Positions 14,556 through 27,246 of a stretch of 64,000 nt of DNA are shown in pieces. Location: contig CM067086.1 in the NCBI GenBank assembly GCA_034008185.1, positions 34,121,007 to 34,185,006 on the forward strand. Direction: 5' to 3'. How positions within the stretch are numbered: position 1 is the first letter of the stretch; every line of letters begins with the position of its first letter. The translations under genes were made by a program, and so were the position numbers. This stretch comes from Gorsachius magnificus (Eukaryota; Chordata; Aves; Pelecaniformes; Ardeidae). The notes beneath the pieces were generated by a model. It ran no database searches. It saw only the letters and a list, made by a program, of their open reading frames with translations, and had not been told where the DNA came from.

Positions 14556-14597
14556 CATGCAGATGTAGGTAACATGCAGATGTAGGTACATGCAGAC
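14556..14597. repeat. 17-bp tandem repeat, about 2.5 copies
   Basis: The unit CATGCAGATGTAGGTA(A) starts at 14556 and 14573, with a partial third copy from 14589. The copies are nearly identical, so the duplication is recent. Confidence 0.85.
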
Positions 14598-17500
14598 TTG
14601 CGTATGGACCCGCCACAGCAGGAGGGTATTTGCTTCTCCCCAGTACTGCCACCTCCCTCCTGCAACCAGGTCCCAAAATCCCACGGAGGGAAACACACCA
14701 GGGAGAGATGAGGATGAGGTCGCAGCCAGGGAGGCGGTGGTGTGGCAGTTCCCGTTCCAGGTTTTGGCCCTGTGATGGTGTGTGCTGGGGGGCTGTGCTC
14801 TTCCATAGCCAGGGAGCCAGCCCAGCTGCCCCGAGACCCTCATTTTGGGGGAGTTGGTCAGTGCAAGATGGCTGCTGTTACAGCAGGGGTGTGCACAGGG
14901 TGTTTTCTCAAGGAGACTTAGTGCTTACCCGTTTAAAATAACCTCTTCACAGTAAATATTATCTGCCTATGTGTTTTCAGCACACAAACTCCAGACGTTC
15001 CTATGCATGTAGTTCATTTCTAGCACCTGCAGCTGTTACCCATTTCCTGACAATATCACCGTGCCCATTGAGGAGAGGAAGGACATGTTGAGTTGTTGGG
15101 CTTTTTTCAATGTTTACCTCTTCCACCTGTTTGATATTAGCCTGCAGAATGGCACAGAGCTAAAGCGAAGGAGGCGGCTGCTGGAAGCAAACAGGAAATG
15201 AAGCAATGCCGGAGGTGAGGGGCAGCGGGGCTCTGAAGAAGCAAGTCTGGGGGGTACTGACTGGTGAATGCCCGCTTGCCGCTAAGCAGAGGGGTGATTT
15301 GGTTCTCTGCAGATCTGAGCTAGGTGTCAGAGGGACACTAAAGCACCGAGTGCCCCCAGCTAGAGATGAGGAGGAATGAGAAAGAAGGAGATGCGTAAAG
15401 GGGGGGAGATGCTGCGGGTGGCGGGGGGAGCGCAGGTAAAGGCTTGCTGCCCGGGGTGCGGGGGAGAGCTCGCAGGTGCATTGCAGCCCAGGAGCTTGAC
15501 AGTGATCAATGCAGAGCTCGGGCTGTGAACTGTGTACTCTCGCAGCCTGTAGCCATGAATGTGGTGGGTTTTTTCTTACACACACACACCCCCCCCCAGC
15601 CCCCCTTCCTTTGTATTTGGGGAATGAACTTCATCAAACCTGCATTCATCGTTTTGGCTCAGCCACATGACAAACTTCTACTGAACTGTGTCCTGGAGGG
15701 GTGACGCAGCCACAATAACAAGATCCCTCCTGCTCCAGTCATTAAAAACACTGCATTTCTCATTTCACAGCACTGGGGGAGGGGACCGAGAGCAGCAGAG
15801 GAAGCAAATCCCACTGAGGGTACTGTTACAATACCAGAGAGAGACCATTAACCCAGTGCATTTACCTACAGGCCTTCCTCAACAAATGTCCTACCAAAAG
15901 ACACACTTTTAATCTGACCCTAGTATTGCTCATCTTTCTCAACACTTACCTCCAAAGCAAGCTGTTACTGATAAGCAAAACTACAATCGTGCTTCCCTTC
16001 TTAAACCTCTCTATTTAAAACCTTGCAGTGCTACAAGGTACAGCGCTGATGTGGTGTAGTGGCTGGAGTCCCCTCAGATGATAGCCCCCTCCTCTGAACA
16101 GCTAACTGAAGACATCTGTTGGATGCAATTATCTGAAAGCTGCACTTCTGTTTTTAGACATATTCTTTTCTATATTACCTGGGGATCATGTACCTAATTA
16201 TGTTTTTCTGATGGGGGTTCTGACTGTTTGTGAAGGTGGTTTTCTGCTGTCAACCAAGTTCAGCGAGGGGTCGAATACTGTTTGTCGAATTTCTAGTGAA
16301 ATTTTGTTATTGATGAATGACGTAGATGCGCGTGTTTAATTATTTCAGTAATTCTTCCCAGCCTCCTGTAACTTGGAGAGGCGAAACGCACACTCACGTG
16401 CAGATCCTCGGCTTTCGTTCACTGTAACAGATTTTCATGGCAGGAGGTGAACGCTGTTACAAGCTGCTTGTCTGTAGGATTACCTGCTGTACAGCGCTCT
16501 GCCTGTGGGAGACGGGCCAACTAATAACGCTGGATTAGAGAATAGATGGAAATGACTGGAACATACTTTCAGAAATATTTTGCTAGAAGTTCTAAAATTT
16601 TCATTAAACTTTGTGACAGCAACTCGCACTATTTTATGAAGTATTAGGGAAAACACTTTCAGCAGATGTCTGCAGAAAGCTTCTCTCTACCAACTCCATT
16701 TTATCTGTTTTCTAAAAAAAGGCCCTATAAACCCTGACACAGCCAAGTTGCTGTGGCTTGCTAAAATACCAGTGTTAGCTGAACCCTGGTAATTGTACAA
16801 ACACGTGCTTTTAGCTGGGGCAAACACAAGATAAATGACATTAACTTTTCTCTCGGGTATAAACTAACATGTTTCACCTCGCAGCGGGAGACAGGATTGC
16901 GGGTCAGGCAGCGCGACTCAGCTGACGGGTGGTAACTGGCTAAGCTGAGTTTAGCTTGAAGACGCATCTCAGCGTGGTGTGAAGCCCCAGTCCTTCCCGA
17001 CAAGGACAACGAGGGTCCTTCCCTCCTCCCTGACCTGGTGAACACAGAGGGAAAGGGTATTATTAGTGTTATTTAATTTGCATTACTGTGATACTTAAGA
17101 GCTCCGGTTTGGATTAGGACACTGTTGTGCTAGGCCTGTATAAACACACAGGAAAGCATGACACCATCCTCAAGAGCTGCCTGCCTTGTACAGGCGCACA
17201 TGGGAGTCGGGGACGGTTCCACTGAGGTTGGGCTTTGTCTTCCTCCGTGCCTTCTGCTGTGCCAAGCATGTTGTCAGCTCTTGCAAATCCTCCGCATTTA
17301 ACGGCCCACACACACCTCAGCCTGCTCTTTGCTGAACTGGTAATTTGGCAAGTTCCCATGTTTGTGTAGCAAGCAGTAGGTTACCCAGAAAGATACTTGA
17401 GGCCAAGCTGGGACGGACCGCCGGAGTCTATTTTAAGGGCAGCTACAGAAAGTCCCCACGTATTGCAGCTCTGAGTGGAGAGAGCTTGAACTGGCCGTGG

Positions 17501-20500
17501 AAAACAAGCGCCTAGCACTAGGCAGCTCGGGGTCGGGAGGAGACAGAGCTGAGCTGGCACCAGCAATGCCACAAGGCTTGCTGGGTCTGCTATGTGCTTG
17601 ATCCACGCAGGGTGACTGAGCAGCCTAAAGGGCTGCAGGGCTGGCTGTCCTGTGGGAAGCATCTCCCCATTGATGCTGAGACAGGCTGTTAATAAACAAT
17701 AACAAAATGGTCTTTATATACCTCAGAGGAGGTGACTAAAGCAGGAGCAGAGGGAAGCAGTTAGTTTACTCTGTGAGAAATGTTTATTTGTTTTCCCTGT
17801 AAGCTGTTAATAGGACTTCTGGCTTTAGCAGGAGAAATCCCACCTTGTTCCCTAAAACTTGCTCAAGAAAGATGAATCATAAGCAATTTCCCTGTTTTGA
17901 AGCAGTGATCCTTCCTTCACCCTATGTAGGAATGGCGGGGTGACTCCTGGAAAGGAACCAGATAAAAACCTGTTTGGATAATACGCTGTGTTCAGTGGCC
18001 GGTAGTCAGAGTCTCATAGTGGTGTGCATCCAACTAGCGCTTGGGATTTCTCATTTTCTAAAAGTAAGTAAAGAGCTCGCCACGCAGTCCCCTCTTCTCC
18101 TAATTTCCCCTCTTCCTCTCAACAGTAAAGATCAGACCACATCACTCCTTCAAAACCCGTTTAGAAAACCTACATCACTTTTTATAGATAGCTGGTAAGT
18201 TCGGTTGTGTTCAAGACCTTCTCTGCAGAGTGCCCTTCAGGACAGCGTTCACCAGCACGGCTACAGCATCATTTACACATACGCTGTATGGATGCGTGGT
18301 GTGCTGCTTGCAACTGCAGCCTCTTGTGGGTTAAACAAGTGATGTGGGCAGCTTGAGTCGGGGAAAGCGTTTACGTATCAAAAGATGTAAGAATTCTCAA
18401 AACCGGTATAAACCTAATAAACAAGTCTCATCAGGTGTTGTTCAAGGCGGTTTGGTTTTGTTCGGAAGTAAGAATGCAATGCAGTCAAGGTGTTGCGGTC
18501 TGACTGATAAACCAGTTCTGGTCAAGATGGGGCACAAAGCCTACACCGTTTAGCTAAGCTTGCAGCAGAAGTGAAGCCTCTCGCCTTTGTTTCAGTGCGT
18601 TGCACTCTGGCTCACTCATGTGATCAGTCACTCCCTATTAAAAAGACACGTTTTTACTCTTGTGGACAAAATGCATAAATATTTGACCCTTGGAAATATG
18701 ATACACAGCTAAAGACAGCCTTTGAAAAACACAGAATATGTACGTGCATTATAAATTCCCCCTATCTCACAGGACCAGCATAGTAGGAAAAAAGACAATC
18801 GGTTGTGTCTCTTGGTCTCGCTCTCCACCCTGCTCCCTCATCTCCCTTGCGCTCCCCCTCCTTTTTGCTGGGGGATGTGCCAGCACTTGTCTTGGCAAAA
18901 GCCGGTCTTGGATCTTAAGATGGAAGGAAACTCCAGTGTGTTCGCGACTAGCTCAGCCTTTACCGGGCCTCCTCTCCTCCCACCCCAGCCCACACCACGT
19001 GATGCGAATGTGGTGCTGGTGTGCTCTGAGGAGGTGCAAGAGAGTGGCATCTCCACCCAGCACCACGTGGCTGCCTGGCGAACACGTAGCTTGTGCTCTC
19101 ATAAAACAGGGCTTCACAATGTGTGTAAATGCATGTGCAAAATGCATGTGTGCAAGGTGTATGCGAATGCAGACACCACCAGCAGTGGGACGGCAACAGG
19201 GCGTTGCCATTCAGTCTGGTTTTGGTCTGGGTTTTTGGCGGGCAAGTCAAATGAATGAGTGCTTTGCTGTCAGTTGTAGGGACCTGGGTCCTTCTCTGTA
19301 CTCAGGGCAGGTAACATCAGCTGATGGCTGTGTGATTTCCACCCACCACCCTCCACTACACTGCACCCAGCTACTGGCTTGTTCGCTCTCCCTGTCCAGG
19401 CAACCTTTGGCCTTTCCAGAAAGAGTGCCTGCAGAGCATACCACCATCACCACTTTTGGCGGTGGTGATTTCACGACACAGAAAACCGCACATTAGGAGT
19501 TGCACAGCAGCTCCTTTTCCAAAGAAGCTGCCAACCAACAGTCAGGTGATAAAGCACTAATTCTCCTTCAGCCACACACAGCCCCATTCTGGATTTCAGC
19601 CAGGGACCGATATATCTGACAGGTTTCAGTTCTCATCCCCAGTACCTAATGGTGCCTTATCCTGATAGTTAAACATTACATCACCCATGCTGTTCTTAAT
19701 GCATATGCATCTATAAAGTCCACACCAGGACTTCGGATGGAAAGGGACTGACTAGGCCTTCCACATTATAAAACATTGTTAATAATTTGTAAGCTCCATC
19801 CTAAGCTTGTTCTCTATTTTCCCCTTGTTAAATTTAATGGAAAACGTTTATATAAGCTTGTTCCCCTAGTCAATATTTTATACCATCTTGTTCTTTTATT
19901 AAGGTCATGCTTTAGTTTAAATAATTACTTTTCCCTCCCTGTTGTTTTCTCCTCTGACATATTTAAAAGCTCTTGTCCCTGCTTATCCATTCTTGTTGTT
20001 TTGCTGCTATATATAAATCAGTTTCTTTTACGGTCTTCTAAGACAGACTCTTCATTTCCCTGATCGTGAGCTGTTCTGGTCTTTTTTGTAAATCTGGCTG
20101 ACAAGTACTGTATATGTTGTTCTGGACGATGTTTTGATGCTGCCTTAGACAATGGCGGTAATGCTTCTCTAATTAGCTAAAGTATCTTGTCTAATACATC
20201 CCATGACTGCATTTACCTCTTCCATGGCTGTGTCATGCTAGTGGCTCACTTACCCTGTAATGGATGTCAGGACCTTGGGTCTTTCTTCACCACGGTTTCT
20301 TCCAAATGCTGTGTCCCTGACTTCACAGCGGGAATTCCTGCTGCCCAGGTGTATGAACTTTCACGCTGTGAATTTCTGAAGTCACCAAATTTTTTCCTGA
20401 TATTCTACTCATCCTCTCTGTTGATGAGGCATCTCATTGTCAGTAAATTTCATTAGCACATTATTATTCTTATTTTTATGCCTCCATCAGCCCTGCTTAA

Positions 20501-23500
20501 GACAAATGATGATAGAAGTTCCTTAACTTTCATCTTATGCTGTTCCTGGTGGGAACCTCATTCCTTAAGTTATAACACGAAACTTCTGTTTCAACTCCTT
20601 ATCATCAATGGCAAAAGCTATGCATCCACCTTTGCCCGTCTTATTTCTGCTGGATGTTTTTCTCCAGTGCAAGCAAGGCAAGGGGAAAGCTGACTTCTTA
20701 ACCACGCAGCAGAGAACAGAAGCACACCATGATGTGATCACCCTTGAGCAGAGCCGAGGGTGGGATCCCTAGATGTACTTGGCAAAGCAGGTGACATACC
20801 TACGGAGGGGGACAGAAAAGGATTTCTGCTACTTGTAGACCCTTATCAAATGTGCTTTATCCGAGAGCAATCTGGGAGCTGTGATGGAGGCATGTTTTAC
20901 TGGGGTTCAGCAATATCTAGGTCTGCCCTTTACTCCAAGCACAGAAGAAGCTAGAAAAAAAAAACCCAACACAGTCTCAAGTTTGTGTGGCAGTTCATCG
21001 TCTTCAGTCTGGTCAGCTCCATGGGGGAAATCTCAGGACTTTGAGTGCAGCGTTTCCAAACATTGAGAACAAACCTTAAGCATTTGTAAAAACCGCAGAG
21101 CGTACAGTTAATACACCCAGATGTGCTGTCAGCCCCACAGCGCTGCATCGGAGTGGATGGAGTGTGTAAATCTTGGAAAGGTTAAAGCTGGGAGACCAGC
21201 GATACGCATAAAGACTTGTGTTCCTTCCAGGAGGAGGGGGGGTGAGGTGTTATCATTCTCCATTAATCACTTACATCTCCAACCTGCCTAAATCCTCTGA
21301 AAAGAACCAGCAAAGAAAACACCAGCTGCTGTAGCTCCTACTTTTTCCTCTGTACCCTCCAGTCTCCCGCCCTCCTCCCTGCCTTCCCCAGACTGTGTTT
21401 ATTTTTACTGCTCGTGAATCAGCCAGGAACTTGCTCCCTGCAACAGGATCAGCTGAGAACAAGCTGCAGATTGAACGTTCCCTGAAATCCCGGGTTTGTT
21501 TTGTAGCTTATGACCAGCAGCAAAACAGTGGAGAAAAGGAAAGAAAGTGATACATGTCTTCTTTCTCACCCGGGGAGACGGGACTTTCATTCTGCAGAGC
21601 GCGGGACTTCCCCAGTTTGCTCTTTGAATGCATGGCAGCTTTCACTAGAGATTTTGAGCATGCTTAGCTTCTGAAAGTCACTTAACTGTGAGTGCTTTGG
21701 GAAGGCAACCATTGTTCTACATAGGAATGCTTAGCTCCTGCAGGAACCCGGCCCATTGCACCAAAACACCGCACCGCACTGTAAGCAGCACAGCAGCTCT
21801 CCGGCTGTTTCTTCTCACATCGCTATGATGTAAGAACTGTCCTGTCTTGAATAGCCAAAGGACAAAGGGATTCACCTTCCGAGCTCAATTGCATGGTGGC
21901 TGCCCCAGCTCTGGCGTTAGACCGAGGGCTTGCACTGGGGGCAGGGGTGGGCAGGCGAGCCCCGTCTTAGTGAGGTCACCGCAGGGGGTGGCGAAGAATG
22001 GCAGCTGGTGACAGAGAAGTGACTGATGGGGAGCAGAGAGACGCACGAGAGAGGGGAACAAGAAGGAAAAGATGGAGGGGAAAAAAGGAATTGACCTCCC
22101 CTTCTCCCCCCCCCAAAAAGTATATGTGGGAAAACAGAAAAAGAAAAGGCAAAATCATTCTTGGGAGAACAAGCACCTTCCTCAGCTGAGGCAGGGTTTT
22201 GTCTCTGGTGCCTCTCTGAACCCGCACTGCCTAACCAGAGCACCCAGGAGCGCAAGCCCTGTCCCAGGATGCATTCTCCTGCCACACCTCGGTCCTGGTC
22301 CCTAGGAGGATCACGCTATTGATCCCCAAGCGGTGAGCATTTGGGGAACCAGGTCTGGAGTCCTGTCCTCCACCGAGCAAGGAAATCCTTATTTACAGAG
22401 CCACTGAAATACTAGCTTTCTCCAGACTCTTGTGTTCAAACAGTCCAAAGGCCACCCCAACGTGTGCCATCCAACAAATCATGTCATCTGATTTAAATCC
22501 AGCATTTCAATTTGTATGCCTTTGAAAGGAATGAAATGCTACCCTGGTCTCCCAGCTGAACGGAAAAGCACCCGCCCTGCGGAGAGGGGCGCGTCCCCCA
22601 CGCAGCACTCTGCCACGGCACGCACCGGGAGGCTGACTTGTCGCTGCGGCACCGGCCTGGTGCAGAACTGCTAATCTCTTTCAGATTGAAGAGGCTGTTT
22701 GCTGCCAAGACTTCTCTGCCAAAAGATAACTTTATAATACCGATAATCAGGCGCCCTGTGATGATAAAATGCCTGTTGCTTGCCCCTGTACGAAGAGGTT
22801 TTTGCTGACAAGCTGCTTATTATGGCAAACCATTTGTGCTATGGGAAAAGCCGAGCCTTTCACTGAAAAGTAGCAAAAAAAAAATCTTATCTTAGCCTAG
22901 AAGTGGAGAAAGTGCAATTAATTAATTTGTTTCTGAGTCTGACCTCTAGACATAATGGATTTTATAGCACAGCTATATATTGTAATTACAGGATAGAGCA
23001 AGCCTATACTGTAGCTTGTAGTTGAGTGCGTAATGAGGAGTGAAAGATTGATGGGCAGCGTGGCCAGATGACTAACGCACCGGTAACAACTGAACTGGTT
23101 GAGCAAGAGTAACAGGCACCTGAGATAGCATTTGATGTCTTGCTGAATAATGATGTTGTTTCCTACGTTGATTATCTTCCTCTAACCTGGTAATTAACTT
23201 GTCCTAACAGCACTGAGCGCACACAACATTCAAGACGCCGCTGCTCCATGTGTAGCTGGTGCCATGCCACTGCTTATCCCTGTGCTCTTTATCCTCCCTC
23301 AAGAGCACTGTGGGGTTTTCCCAGATTGCACACAGTAGGCATAGATATATAAACATGCATGACAGATGAGAGATGCCTTCTGAGAGACTTGTGTTAATGA
23401 TACTCTTCAATTTGTTTTCTGGGAAAACAAAGAAAGAAAAGATGACCGTGAGAGAACATCATACCTTGATTGCAAAATAACGTTAGGCAAACCTTTAGTG

Positions 23501-23856
23501 TAGTTGAAGCCAGTTACACCCTAGGATTTGTGGGAGGGTTTTTTGGTCTAGAACATATCCTTTTTGTGGTGTTCTTCATAAAGACCTAGAGCACTCTTCC
23601 TCCGGTGGAGTTCGGTGGAGTTCTAGCTCTCCTGCTGTGTTCAGGGGATGATAAAACACCATTGGGTCATTACAAGGTTTAAGCACGATAGATGCCCTAC
23701 ATTACGTGAGCGTAGAACAAAACTTCACTGTGTGCTTGGCAGTTTAAGCCCCAGAAATGTTCCTGATTTTTACTGGCACTATAACCCAATCACAACTTGT
23801 CTGGAAAAAAAAAAAAACCAAAACCAAAAGGTGAGATTCTTAGGTGAATTTTCCCT

Positions 23857-23890
23857 TAAAAAAACCAAACCAAACCAAACCAAACCAAAA
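23857..23890. repeat. (AACCA)n simple repeat
   Basis: Five-base AACCA units are repeated about five times between A-rich flanks. It is an ordinary microsatellite. Confidence 0.85.
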
Positions 23891-25329
23891 AACCTTAACA
23901 AAAGAAATCCTTTGATGTGGAGGTTTCTGGCAGACTATCCTGTAAACCTAGTGCAATACTTGCATGCTGTATCTTCAAGCAATGCCAGTCCTGAACTTTA
24001 AAAGCTGTAGGACTCAATTGTCACAGGTTTTTAAGGATACAGGCAATAACAAAGAAATTGCATTTATAATACCTGCATTGCTTCTGAGACTTTCCTTGGC
24101 AGGGTTGCATTTAAGGCTCTGTGAGCTTGATTGGCAATGTCTGGGTTACCTGCTGCTGCAAGCGGGGGTGACTCACCTGGGATTTCTATAGCCTGAGCAC
24201 TAACAAAGAGCCTGTGACTTCCAATCTGCCTGGGGCTGCTGTCTGCTGCCCTGTGTGCAGACAACATGTATTCAGAAGCAGAGAGGGGGAGGCAGAAATA
24301 AAGGGACAGGGACAGCAGCAATCTCAGATTACAGTTCGGGTACCTGCGTTTCCTGTTTCTGAGTGACTCCAGTCGCAGTTACAATGCTTAGTTTAACCTG
24401 CTTTACAGAGGTACCCCCTGCAAGCCTTAATCTCAGAAGATGCATTTGAAAAACAAGGCCGGTAAGTGAGGTAGGATTTGGATACGGATGGGGATCACGA
24501 GAGCCAAACTCCGGCATGGTGGTAAGGGATGCTGCCTGAGTGTGTACGCAGTAGGAGGAGAGTAGGTAGGAGGTAGGAGTGGATTAAGGACTTGGCACTG
24601 AGCAAACCATTAGAGGAGCACGTGGTTCAGAAAGGCAGAGTGAGGAATCTCTGCCAATGCTGTTCCCACCCTAATGAACTGACCACGGCTGGAAATGGTT
24701 ACCTCAGGACGGTGCTGAAAACCATCTGCTAGGAGGGATGAGATGTTTTAGGTGTTGTAAGAAGGCATGAGTGACTCTTGCTGACACGGATGCTCCAGGA
24801 GTGCTACACGTGGGTCTCGTATTCTCTCTCACGGGAGGCAGGAGGAAAGATACAAACCAGTAATATTCAGCTGCCATTTCAGACCCACTGCCAGGGCGCC
24901 CAGGCTGTTTATATGGCAGAGATGCCTTCGAGCCCTCGTCCCCTCAGCCCTGAGTGCCTCTGCCTCCTCTCCTCTGCTGCCGTCCATGGGCCCGGGTGGG
25001 GGGCGTGAGGCGGGGGGCAGCCTGGGCAGAGCAGGGAGGCAGGCGGACAGCTCGTGTAGAAAACAGTTTTGCTGTGCTTAGATCCTGCAGTTTTTTCTTT
25101 CCCCCTATTGTTAAGTGGCATTGAGCACCAGCAAAACAGGAAACCGCTTCCTCCAGCCACTGACCCAGCAAACCCAGGGCAGCCGCTGGCTGCGCAGTGG
25201 CCTCCCCACGCCACCCTGTTCCTAGAAAGTGTCTGGACATTTGGAGGAGCCTTAGGGAAGAGCAAGAAATACCAGTAAAGCTTGAATAAGCAGGTACACT
25301 TGGCAGATCTTGCAAGAAGGTAGTCATAT

Positions 25330-25505
25330 GGGAAATATCTAGTGGTAATGGTCAAAACTGTCTCTGTTTTTCCAAAATTAGGGCTTATGGAAGTGAGAGC
25401 AATAATGTCTAAGCCAATCCCTGTCACCTCACTCATCTGGTAACTAACTTAATCGTCTCTTTGTTGTACCGTGCAGCTCTTGTATCAGACATCCTCACTC
25501 AGGCT
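25330..25505 (-). repeat. Copy A of a diverged direct repeat pair
   Basis: This block aligns by eye along about 175 bp with the block at 25940-26115. The best-matching part is the CCTGTCACCTCA region at 25420-25431, matched 612 bp further on. On the - strand both copies can be read in the same frame with the shared pattern EVTxIGLxII..TS..P.F..TE. Strand is given from that frame only. I do not recognise the family. It could be an old SINE or LINE fragment, or a local segmental duplication. Confidence 0.6.
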
Positions 25506-25939
25506 GTGAAGAAGCTATTGTTTTACAGGCACCGCAGCTTGTGTTGTGATCCTCAAATCTCAGAAGTCCAGCCAGGTCTCGGTTTGCTGGGCAGCCTCAG
25601 CAGAGGCAGGAAACTGTGCTGGTGAGGTGGTAGGTGACCCTTTTCTTCCTGAGAAAGCAACAGCCCATGGTATCAAGAGAATATACGCTGCTTGGGTTTC
25701 TGTCCTTCTGAGGAGACTGCAAATGGAGGATAGTGAAGACCTTGTGGCTCCTTTTCTAATTACATATCCCCTGGTGTTCTCTGATATCAATGACAATGTC
25801 GTCCTCGCTGGTGACATTCTGCTGACCTAGAATTCCCATTGACTTGTTTTGGTTTTGGGGTTTTTTTAACATGGTGTGAGATTCTTCATTCTGTCTCTTA
25901 AATACTTACATAGAAAAAAAAAAATCCTGTAACCTCACT

Positions 25940-26115
25940 GGGAATGTCTGGTGGAAATTTTTCACAACTGCATTTCTGTGTTTCTGAAAGTAGGACACAT
26001 CGACGTGAAAGAAATGATGCTCAACCCAATCTCTGTCACCTCATTACTCTTGAGCTCCAATTTAATTACCTCCCTGATGCTTTGCACAGCTCTTAACCAG
26101 GCATTCTGTGTCTGC
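25940..26115 (-). repeat. Copy B of a diverged direct repeat pair
   Basis: This is the second copy of the repeat at 25330-25505, in the same orientation. The two begin GGGAAATATCTAGTGG and GGGAATGTCTGGTGG and stay in register, with small indels, to the CAGCTCTT blocks near 25475 and 26087. The level of change suggests an old event. The DNA between the copies (25506-25939) holds no gene I can support. Confidence 0.6.
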
Positions 26116-26759
26116 TGAGAAATCTGCCATACAAAATGAAGTGATGACTGTATACCCTCTTCCTGCCGGAGAGAAGAGCTGTGAGGTTTGGTGAATATAA
26201 TTTCTGGAGCACCAAGAAGATGCATCGTACTGTACAGGCCTGATCCTGCACCACTGGAGTTCACAGATGACTTACAAAGACCCACTGAAACCACACTGAG
26301 AGCTCATATCGCAAAATTGGTTTAAAGATAATAGCAAAGTTTTAACCCTGATGAATTTGTGGTTTATAGTTTACAGCTTCAAAGACAGAGTTACGTTAAC
26401 AACTCCCAGATTCTGACCTCCTGTATGCCACTCTGGCTGTGCTGATGCCAGTGGGACTGCAAGGAAGAAGAATTTGATGGTTTATTTTCAGAAAGTCTTT
26501 GAGTCCCTTGTGTGAAAGTTCATCCCCCAAAGTGGAGGGGACATGTCTGAACGCCTTGTAAAACTTACTCCTGGTTCAAACACAGACCAAGATCTGTCAT
26601 TTGAGTAGCCCTGCAACCCTCAGAAAATATAAGTGATGTGTACACTGAAAATTAATCTCACATCCCTAAAAATTTAAAATACATTAGCTTTAAGAGTAAA
26701 AAATAATATGAGGTGTAACCACCAAGGTATTATAATTTTGACCATGGGGAAGATAAACT

Positions 26760-27076
26760 GGGAGTTAGGAAAGATGGGGAAAATCTTTTTAGTAGGGCCA
26801 GCTGTGTCAGGACAAGGGGCAATGGTTTTAAACTAAACCAGGGTAGATTTAGACTGGATATAAGGAGGAAATTCTTTACAACGAGGGTGGTGAAACACTG
26901 GAACGGGTTGCCCAGAGAGGTGGTGGAGGCCCCATCCCTGGGAACATTCAAGGCCAGGTTGGATGGGGCTCTGAGCAACCTGATCTAGTTAGCGGTGTCC
27001 CTGCTCACTGCAGCGGGGTTGGACTAGATGACCTCTAGGGGTCCCTTCCAGCCCAAAACATTCTATGATTCTATGA
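26760..27076 (+). mobile_element. CR1 LINE, 5'-truncated 3' end
   Basis: The block contains the distal part of CR1 ORF2 and the 3' UTR in + orientation. Recognisable parts are GGGGCAATGG, GGATATAAGGAGGAAATTCT, GGTTGCCCAGAGAGGTGG, GGTTGGACTAGATGACCTC and the terminal ATTCTATGATTCTATG octamer-type tail at about 27060-27075. CR1 is the dominant LINE of bird genomes, and severe 5' truncation is usual. The left edge is approximate. The element is non-autonomous and broken. Confidence 0.93.
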
Positions 27077-27125
27077 GTTCAACGACAGTATACATCTCAG
27101 TGTTGTGAGGAGACACATTCTAATA

Positions 27126-27246
27126 CACAGAATCACAGAATGGCAGGGGTTGGAAGGGACCTCCAGAGATCACCCAGTCCAACCCCCCTGCTAAAGCAGG
27201 GTGACCTAGAGCAGGTTGCACAGGACATCATCCAGGTGGGTTTTAC
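27126..27246 (-). mobile_element. CR1 LINE 3' end fragment, inverted
   Basis: On the - strand this reads as a CR1 3' terminus: GGTTGGACTGGGTGATCTC, then GGAGGTCCCTTCCAACCCC and an ATTCTGTGATTCTGTG tail, which lies at the low-coordinate end. Its 3' tail is about 50 bp from the tail of the + strand CR1 at 26760-27076. The two tails differ in sequence (ATTCTATG against ATTCTGTG), so they are probably different CR1 subfamilies inserted separately. Confidence 0.92.

Larger units (their letters stand above)
10001..25329. other. Intergenic DNA, no supported gene
   Basis: No exon, RNA gene or full mobile element can be supported here. The longest frame (18738-19496, +) has no recognisable domain and low-order composition. 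Small tandem repeats occur at 14034-14057, 14556-14597, 23603-23622 and 23857-23890. An AT-rich patch directly follows the MIR copy (about 10000-10080). A cluster of GATA-core sequences lies at about 22720-22900. By synteny this is still the BMF-SRP14 interval and may hold distal enhancers. Confidence 0.6.

Noticed and set aside
18738..19496. A 252-codon + strand frame
   Set aside because: There is no recognisable domain; it is Cys/His/Ser-rich in an erratic way, and competing frames of similar length lie on both strands.
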